Below are positions 1 through 5,111 of a DNA stretch of 7,345 nucleotides, in pieces. Under the pieces are notes generated by a model. It made no database searches. It was not told the origin of the DNA and was given only the letters and a program-made list of their open reading frames with translations. Origin of the DNA: Bacteroidaceae bacterium (GTDB lineage Bacteria; Bacteroidota; Bacteroidia; Bacteroidales; Bacteroidaceae); assembly GCA_017383665.1 (NCBI GenBank), contig JAFNWA010000011.1:1-7345 (forward strand). The letters run 5' to 3'. Each line of letters starts with the position of its first letter. The first letter of the stretch is position 1. The translations under genes were made by a program, and so were the position numbers.

Positions 1-1161
1 GCGGAATACCTTCGGCATTGATACATGTAGCAACTGTGCCTCGCTGAAGAGTGTCTGGTTACCCCAATACTTGTAGAGGAGCGGCCATGTAAGACCATGG
101 CTGTGGCCGGTCTGCACATCACGGAAGAATGCGTTGTAGCGGAGGTCGTTTGAGCCGTAGTCGTAGAGGTCAAGCACCCACTTTGCAGGAACATAGTCGG
201 GCTTGAAAGAAGAGTAGTCATAGTTGAAGAAGACTGTTCCAAGCGCACCGCCATAGTTTGTTGATGTGAAACCGACCTTCCAGATAACCTCGGAAGAGAG
301 GTCATACTGCCACATATAATCGTAATAGTTCACTCCTGCAGAGTACTGTGAATTCACACTCGAAAGGAAGAACATGTCGCTGTCTATAACCTTTGAAGAG
401 TACTTGATAGCCTCCTTGTAATCGCGCATGTACAACGCTACACGCGCACGAAGCGCATAGACGGTGTATTCGTTGAAATATACCGAGTTATTGTACAAAT
501 AACCATCAAAGTCAGGGTCGTAATCATCATCCAGTTTCAACAGTTCCGCAGCCTTGTCAAGGTCGCTGAGCACCTGCTGGTATGAGTTGTATAGAGTTTC
601 GCGCGTGATTGGCTGGTCCTCGTAATATTTTGTCTTAATGACGACACCAAGTTCATTCTTTGCAGCATCGTCGCTCTTATAATCTACACAATAGAGCTTT
701 ATCAATTCACTATATGCAAGAGCACGGGCAAAGTAGGCCTCACCGCAATATACTTCCAAACGGTCAAGCTCTGAATCACTTGTCAATGTAGTCTTCAACT
801 TCTCGGCATTATCAAGAAGGAAGTTGCAATTTCCAATTACTGAATAGAGCGAGCCATAGACAGCCTCTATCTGAGGATTGGTTGCAAGTATTTTCCAACG
901 CCATATATCACCGAAAGTATTTGTATAACCATTCACGGCATAGACCATGTCGCACTGGATATCGGGCAACAATGTGAGGTAGCCGCTGTAGAGCGCACTG
1001 CTCAAGAATGATGAGTATATACCCATCACAGCCTGGTCTGCCTCGTCAATGGTTGTTATTGCCGAATTTTCATGAACAGCGTTCTCGGGGAACTTGTCAA
1101 GGCATGATACCGGAACAAGAAGCATCATTGCCAACAGTATATATGTAACAAAATTCTTCAT
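1..1161 (-). CDS. SusD/RagB-family outer-membrane nutrient-binding lipoprotein, 3' end cut by window edge
   Basis: Partial gene: 387 codons are read without a stop from the ATG at 1161 to the window edge. SusD-family proteins usually have about 500 to 600 residues, so roughly the last quarter to third is missing. Seen: a hydrophobic signal (residues 4 to 18) ending at Cys20 in the context VPVSC, which suggests a lipoprotein signal peptide, although Pro at -3 is off the usual lipobox; then LDKFPEN, typical of SusD mature N-termini. Helical TPR-like stretches follow around 137 to 158 (EAYFARALAYSELIKLY) and 230 to 260 (YTVYALRARVALYMRDYKEA). SusD proteins sit on the cell surface as a lid on a SusC transporter and bind the substrate. 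The gene lies 14 to 17 bases after the susC-like stop, so the two are surely cotranscribed. A second ATG at 1164 would add one Met; I prefer 1161 because it lies 7 nt from AGGAGG. Substrate not deducible. Confidence 0.93.
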   Translation of the reverse strand, partial: MKNFVTYILLAMMLLVPVSCLDKFPENAVHENSAITTIDEADQAVMGIYSSFLSSALYSGYLTLLPDIQCDMVYAVNGYTNTFGDIWRWKILATNPQIEAVYGSLYSVIGNCNFLLDNAEKLKTTLTSDSELDRLEVYCGEAYFARALAYSELIKLYCVDYKSDDAAKNELGVVIKTKYYEDQPITRETLYNSYQQVLSDLDKAAELLKLDDDYDPDFDGYLYNNSVYFNEYTVYALRARVALYMRDYKEAIKYSSKVIDSDMFFLSSVNSQYSAGVNYYDYMWQYDLSSEVIWKVGFTSTNYGGALGTVFFNYDYSSFKPDYVPAKWVLDLYDYGSNDLRYNAFFRDVQTGHSHGLTWPLLYKYWGNQTLFSEAQLLHVSMPKVFR

Positions 1162-1168
1162 CATAAAT

Positions 1169-1174
1169 CCTCCT
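1169..1174 (-). promoter_or_regulatory. Strong Shine-Dalgarno sequence of the SusD-like gene
   Basis: The minus strand reads AGGAGG, a full anti-16S match, in the short gap between the SusC-like stop codon (1179 to 1181) and the tandem ATG codons at 1164 and 1161. The spacer is 4 nt to the first ATG and 7 nt to the second, so the second ATG has the better spacing. Good Shine-Dalgarno matches are uncommon in Bacteroidota, and the other starts visible in this window (4118 and 5012) have only A/T-rich leaders. It probably lets ribosomes reinitiate efficiently on the lipoprotein cistron. Confidence 0.75.
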
Positions 1175-1178
1175 AATA

Positions 1179-4118
1179 TTAGAATGTTATCTCAGCTCCC
1201 AATGTGTACTGGCGAGACATCGGATACTGTGCCTTATAGACATTACTTGTTGACTCAGGGTCGAGACCGCTGAATTTTGTCCAGGTGAAAAGGTTCTGTG
1301 CCTGAACATAGACGCGTACACGACTGATGAAACCGGTCTTTCCAAGCAGTGTGCGTGGGAAATCGTAACTAAGCATAAGGTTCTTCAGGCGCAAGAACGA
1401 GGCATCCTCAAGAAAGCGTGAATCCATTTGCGGTGTAACACCATATCGTGGGATATCTGTAACATCACCCGGTTTTTTCCAACGGTCATAGAGCAGACGC
1501 TTTGACTGGTTATAGGCAGAATACAAACCATTGCCCTCCTCAAAGAAACGGTCATTATTGAACATCCATCGATCTGCCACCCAACTGAAGTTGGCTGTCA
1601 ATGAAATGCCCTTGTAATTCATTGCAGTTCCGAATCCACCCTGCCAAGGAGCGTTGTAATTCTTACCGACCAACACCTTGTCATCCTCGCTGAATACATT
1701 GGTGATTTTACCATTCTTGTCATACCAAAGAGCATCGCCATTGGCAGGGTTCACGCCCGCGTACCTATTTATATAGAACTCACCGATAGAGTGACCCACA
1801 ACAAGTTTTGTTGATGTATTTGACATCTCATACTCGTTGAGACCATTATAAAGTTCTGTAATCTCGTTGTGGTTATAACTTGCATTGGCGTTGATATTCC
1901 ATACAAAATCCTTAGTGCTTATGACATCAGCACCCAACGAGACTTCGAAACCTTGGTTTATCATTGCACCGACATTATCCCATCTTGTACCAAAGCCGTT
2001 GTTTACATAGGACTGAGGCACAAGCATGAGCATGTTTGTTGTCTTTTTGTGATAAAGTTCAATATCAGCATTTATTCGACCGAAAAATCCAAGGTGAATG
2101 GCAAGGTTCGATGTCCACAACTGCTCCCAGCTCAACTTCTCATTACCCTGTGTCATAGGAGCAATACCGGCGGTTCCCATATAATTTGCACCGCTACCTA
2201 CAAGCGCAAGGTGGTCGTAATCGGGGATTGAAGAGTTACCCGATGTACCGGTGCTCAACGCGACCTGCGCATTGGTAAGCCATTTGCTGGCCGACTGCAT
2301 GAACTTCTCCTTGCGCATATCCCACATGAAACCTAATGACCAGAATGTTGCCCAACGGCCATCCTTACCGAAACGCGAAGATGCGTCGCTACGAAGTGAA
2401 AAATCGGCATAATATCTGTCATAGTAGTTATATTCGCCTCGTGCGAAGAAAGAGAGGAATGCGTGGCTTGAGGATGAGTTGGCCCATGATGTAGCTCTTG
2501 TACCCGAAGACAACAATGTAAGTGCATCGTTATTCTGTCCTCGTGTCACCACCTGGAAACCCTCGGACCGATAATCAACGCCCTCCTGACCAAGCATCAC
2601 ATTGAAATGGTGATAACGCTGAACATCAAACTTGTAATTGATTGTATTTGTTATTGTGAGATTCACGGTTGTGTATGAACTGCGACCAGCAGCACCCACA
2701 CCGTTATTACCCAAAAAACTTGGATAGGACTTCATGTCAGCGGTCGAGTGCGAATAGTCCACACCAAACTGAGTACGCAGTGTAAGGTTGCGGATGGGAG
2801 TAATCTCGGCATACAGCACGCTCAACGCCTTGTACTTCTTGTTGTCGAGAGGGTTGTTGTCCATCCACTCAAGCGGGTTATATGATGTTCCTTTCCAGCT
2901 GCCGTCAGAAGAAGATGCCAAAGAGCCGTCGCTCTTATAAGGATTCCAATAGGGAAGCATGAAACGACAAGCCGAAATTGGAGTGTAAAGTGCATACTCA
3001 CCGTCATCGGCTTGCTGAGCCTCCTCGTATGCCAACATTGTATTGGTTCCCATCTTCAACCATGATGCAACCTTGGCATCTACATTTGCACGCAGGTTAT
3101 AACGGGAGAATGTAGAGCCTTGGGCAATACCATCCTGGTCATAATAGCCTCCCGACACAAAATAGTTCAACTTATCGGTTGCATGACTCACTGTCAAGTC
3201 ATAACTCTGCAATCGTGCCCTGTCATTGAACACAACATCGAGCCAGTTGATGTCAGTCTGACCGAGCAGATTGTAATCCTGACCGGTATCAAGGCCAATC
3301 TCTTTCTCAAACTGTATTCTCTCGGCAGTGTTCATCATGTTCCACTCACCGTGTGCAAGATTAGAGAAACCCTGCTGAGTGCGTAAGGTGATATCCACCT
3401 TCTCTGTTGTAGTTCCTCGTTTTGTTGTAATTACTACCACACCGTTTGCAGCACGAGCACCATAGATAGATGTTGAAGAAGCATCTTTCAAGACATTTAT
3501 GGACTCAATATCGCCAGGATTGATGGAATTGAAATCGGAACTGGTGATGGGCACACCGTCAAGAATGAAAAGTGGTGATGTTCCCGAATTTATCGAGTTC
3601 GTACCGCGAATCTGAAATACCGCAGGTTTACTGGGCTCACCAGAATTCGAAATAACAGTCATACCAGGTGTCGCACCTTGTAATGCCTGGTCAAAACTCA
3701 CTGCAGGCACACTCTCTAGTTTTTCAGCCTTTACTGTAGAAACCGAACCAGAAATCGTTCCCTTCTTGCGTACGCCATATGCAACAACTACGACCTCCTC
3801 TATGGCCATCTGCTCAGGATCCATTACCACATCCAGAATCTCAGTATCCTGGTTCACGGTATGTTCTTGAGTTGCATAGCCTACATAGGAAAATTGTAGC
3901 ACCGCTTCACTTGCATCCTTGACTTCAATCTCATAATTTCCGTCAAAGTCAGTGACCACTCCGTTTGATGTACCCTTCTGCATAATGGTCAACGCAATCA
4001 TGCCCTCACCGTCTTCGGAAGATGTAACCCTACCCTTCACCTTGAAGGATTGAGCAAAAGCCGAATGAACCATAAATGAGCAGAGAATAGCAAACAGCAA
4101 AAATACTCTATTTCTCAT
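1179..4118 (-). CDS. SusC/RagA-family TonB-linked outer-membrane transporter
   Basis: Complete gene of 979 residues, a usual length for SusC proteins. It imports an oligomeric nutrient through the outer membrane using TonB energy, together with the SusD-like partner encoded next. Start at 4118: it opens with a clear signal peptide (MRNRVFLLFAILCSF, cleavage probably after AFA at 22). The reading frame stays open to an ATG at 4217, but those 33 extra residues are not signal-like and would hide the signal peptide. Domains: carboxypeptidase-regulatory-like beta-sandwich about 25 to 100 (KGTSNGVVTDFDGNYEI); TonB-box-like EEVVVVAYG about 107 to 115; plug about 116 to 235 with the SusC signatures SPLFILDGVP (181 to 190) and SINVLKDASSTSIYGARAANG (206 to 226); then the beta-barrel, ending in a C-terminal Phe (LGAEITF). 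There is no STN domain, so signalling to an anti-sigma factor is unlikely. No frameshift is seen. The substrate, glycan or peptide, is unknown. Confidence 0.96.
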   Translation of the reverse strand: MRNRVFLLFAILCSFMVHSAFAQSFKVKGRVTSSEDGEGMIALTIMQKGTSNGVVTDFDGNYEIEVKDASEAVLQFSYVGYATQEHTVNQDTEILDVVMDPEQMAIEEVVVVAYGVRKKGTISGSVSTVKAEKLESVPAVSFDQALQGATPGMTVISNSGEPSKPAVFQIRGTNSINSGTSPLFILDGVPITSSDFNSINPGDIESINVLKDASSTSIYGARAANGVVVITTKRGTTTEKVDITLRTQQGFSNLAHGEWNMMNTAERIQFEKEIGLDTGQDYNLLGQTDINWLDVVFNDRARLQSYDLTVSHATDKLNYFVSGGYYDQDGIAQGSTFSRYNLRANVDAKVASWLKMGTNTMLAYEEAQQADDGEYALYTPISACRFMLPYWNPYKSDGSLASSSDGSWKGTSYNPLEWMDNNPLDNKKYKALSVLYAEITPIRNLTLRTQFGVDYSHSTADMKSYPSFLGNNGVGAAGRSSYTTVNLTITNTINYKFDVQRYHHFNVMLGQEGVDYRSEGFQVVTRGQNNDALTLLSSGTRATSWANSSSSHAFLSFFARGEYNYYDRYYADFSLRSDASSRFGKDGRWATFWSLGFMWDMRKEKFMQSASKWLTNAQVALSTGTSGNSSIPDYDHLALVGSGANYMGTAGIAPMTQGNEKLSWEQLWTSNLAIHLGFFGRINADIELYHKKTTNMLMLVPQSYVNNGFGTRWDNVGAMINQGFEVSLGADVISTKDFVWNINANASYNHNEITELYNGLNEYEMSNTSTKLVVGHSIGEFYINRYAGVNPANGDALWYDKNGKITNVFSEDDKVLVGKNYNAPWQGGFGTAMNYKGISLTANFSWVADRWMFNNDRFFEEGNGLYSAYNQSKRLLYDRWKKPGDVTDIPRYGVTPQMDSRFLEDASFLRLKNLMLSYDFPRTLLGKTGFISRVRVYVQAQNLFTWTKFSGLDPESTSNVYKAQYPMSRQYTLGAEITF

Positions 4119-4265
4119 TATAAAAATTTGTTTTTTTATCACACAAAAAGATGTCTCACCCACAACAGTACCACTTTGCAAAATTCGTATGCGAAGCAAT
4201 ACCGAAGTATGTGACACACTAAAAAAGAATAAATATTAAGTTTTTATTCCATTCTTTAACAAAAA
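4119..4265 (-). other. Inferred 5' leader of the susC-like mRNA, with two competing short hairpins
   Basis: If transcription starts a few bases past the predicted -7 element, the SusC-like mRNA has a leader of about 145 to 150 nt. It is A/T-rich close to the start codon and has no Shine-Dalgarno match. Within it, positions 4210 to 4199 (minus strand) can form a 4-bp stem, ATAC with GTAT, capped by a TTCG loop closed by C-G. The same GTAT plus the following TGC can instead pair with GCATAC ending at 4187, giving six pairs with a bulge. The two folds exclude each other. The stems are short, so any regulatory role is only a suggestion. The leader end is inferred, not seen. Confidence 0.35.
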
Positions 4266-4271
4266 CTGACG

Positions 4272-4301
4272 CAAAGGTATAAAAATCTGTCGTCATTCAC
4301 A
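4272..4301 (-). promoter_or_regulatory. Predicted Bacteroides-type promoter of the susC-susD operon
   Basis: The minus strand carries TACCTTTG (4279 to 4272), an exact match to the Bacteroidota -7 consensus TAnnTTTG. Eighteen bases upstream lies TGTG (4301 to 4298), one mismatch from the -33 element TTTG, at the same spacing as the engB promoter in this window. The transcription start would fall near 4265, about 147 nt before the SusC-like ATG. The weak -33 element would fit a promoter that needs an activator, and the phased repeats lie directly upstream. Confidence 0.6.
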
Positions 4302-4320
4302 TTATAATATGTCATCTTTT

Positions 4321-4360
4321 TAACAAAGGTGAACAAAAATGAACAAAAACAGACAAAAAG
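4321..4360 (-). repeat. Four tandem 10-bp direct repeats upstream of the susC promoter
   Basis: On the minus strand four consecutive 10-base units are seen: CTTTTTGTCT, GTTTTTGTTC, ATTTTTGTTC and ACCTTTGTTA. All share TTTGT at the same position, and the two middle units differ only in their first base. The 10-bp period places every copy on the same face of the helix. The block spans roughly -56 to -95 relative to the inferred transcription start, a normal place for an activator site or for bent A-tract DNA. It lies 46 bases after the engB stop. Whether it binds a protein is not known. Confidence 0.6.
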
Positions 4361-4406
4361 ACAGCTATTGATAAAAAATTCAAGCCTGCGATGGAGCCGT
4401 AAAGCG

Positions 4407-5012
4407 TTAAAGTGTAGAATTTACATCTGCAATGTATTGCAACACATCGACCTTGCCCAATCCATTCTCTGACGAAGTCACGAACACAGGAGGCAGCTCC
4501 TCCCACTCCTCGAGCAACTTAGCCTTGTAGGTTGCGATATTTTTTGCAAGAACACTCTTGGTCAATTTATCGGCCTTTGTAAAAATTATAGAGAATGGCA
4601 CACCGTTCTCACCAAGCCACTGGAAGAACTCAAGGTCTATCTTCTGCGGTTCGTGACGGCAATCAATGAGCACAAAGAGAAGTGTCATCTGCTCACGGTC
4701 GAGCACATAGCTTGAGATTATATGCTCCAGCTGTTCGTTCTGCGACTTGCTGCGCTTTGCGTAACCGTAGCCCGGAAGATCCACCAGGTACCACTCGTTG
4801 TTGATGAGATAGTGGTTTATAAGCAAGGTCTTTCCCGGTGTAGCCGATGTCTGTGCCAGTTTTTTCTGATTTGTCAGTGCGTTGATAAGGCTCGATTTTC
4901 CCACATTTGAACGGCCTATGAAGGCATACTCGGGTTTTCCGTCCTGCGGACACTTCTTTATATCGGTGTTGCTTATTATAAAACGCGCGCTCTTTACAAT
5001 TGGTGTGCTCAT
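4407..5012 (-). CDS. engB: Ribosome-biogenesis GTP-binding protein EngB (YsxC/YihA)
   Basis: Complete 201-residue GTPase of the TrmE-Era-EngA-EngB family, the usual length for EngB. It acts in the cytoplasm in late assembly of the large ribosomal subunit and is essential in several bacteria. All G motifs are visible: G1 GRSNVGKS at 33 to 40, G2 TSATPGKT at 55 to 62, G3 DLPG at 78 to 81 followed by the typical YGYAKR, G4 TKAD at 145 to 148 and G5 TSSENG at 179 to 184. The start at 5012 gives the expected N-terminus, SARFIISNTDIKKCP before the first beta strand. The frame is open to an ATG at 5102, but that extension would begin upstream of the predicted promoter and run through the terminator. 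The gene is probably transcribed alone from its own promoter with a leader of only about 15 to 20 nt. I see no convincing intrinsic terminator after it, so some read-through towards susC is possible. Confidence 0.97.
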   Translation of the reverse strand: MSTPIVKSARFIISNTDIKKCPQDGKPEYAFIGRSNVGKSSLINALTNQKKLAQTSATPGKTLLINHYLINNEWYLVDLPGYGYAKRSKSQNEQLEHIISSYVLDREQMTLLFVLIDCRHEPQKIDLEFFQWLGENGVPFSIIFTKADKLTKSVLAKNIATYKAKLLEEWEELPPVFVTSSENGLGKVDVLQYIADVNSTL

Positions 5013-5033
5013 TGTTTTTGTTTTTTTACCATA

Positions 5034-5063
5034 CAAAGATACAATGATATTCACAAAAACAAA
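5034..5063 (-). promoter_or_regulatory. Predicted engB promoter, TTTG / TAnnTTTG
   Basis: On the minus strand TATCTTTG (5041 to 5034) matches the -7 consensus TAnnTTTG exactly, and TTTG (5063 to 5060) stands 18 bases upstream as a perfect -33 element. Transcription would begin near 5028 to 5030, leaving an A-rich leader of about 15 to 20 nt and no Shine-Dalgarno sequence before the ATG at 5012. The -33 element lies in the T-tract of the terminator of the upstream receptor gene. Confidence 0.75.
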
Positions 5064-5095
5064 AAAAGGGCGCACAAGTTTGTAACCAGGCGCCC
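5055..5095 (-). terminator. Rho-independent terminator of the TonB-dependent receptor gene
   Basis: On the minus strand GGGCGC (5095 to 5090) pairs perfectly with GCGCCC (5073 to 5068) across a 16-nt loop, and is followed directly by seven Ts, one G and five more Ts. It begins 16 bases after the receptor's stop codon. This is a textbook intrinsic terminator and separates the receptor transcript from engB. Confidence 0.85.
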
Positions 5096-5111
5096 CAATC
5101 ATGTGGTCACA

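Noticed and set aside
1869..2231. Plus-strand open frame of 120 codons
   Set aside because: It lies wholly antisense to the SusC-like barrel, has no recognisable domain, and looks like a shadow of the real gene.
4119..4217. N-terminal extension of the SusC-like protein to an ATG at 4217
   Set aside because: The extra 33 residues are not signal-like and would bury a clear signal peptide that begins at 4118.
4324..4331. CACCTTTG as a second -7 promoter element upstream of susC
   Set aside because: It differs from TAnnTTTG at the first base and is better explained as the last unit of the 10-bp repeat array; the match at 4272 to 4279 is exact.
4372..4398. Possible intrinsic terminator after engB
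   Set aside because: A T-run is present, but the preceding GGCTCC...GCAGGC sequence forms only about three pairs, so no stable hairpin is supported.
4312..4506. Minus-strand open frame of 64 codons overlapping the end of engB and the repeat array
   Set aside because: Its start lies inside engB in another frame and its hydrophobic end is a translation of the T-rich repeats, so a small membrane protein is unlikely.
5013..5102. N-terminal extension of EngB to an ATG at 5102
   Set aside because: It would run through the intrinsic terminator and the predicted engB promoter, and EngB homologues begin near the 5012 start.
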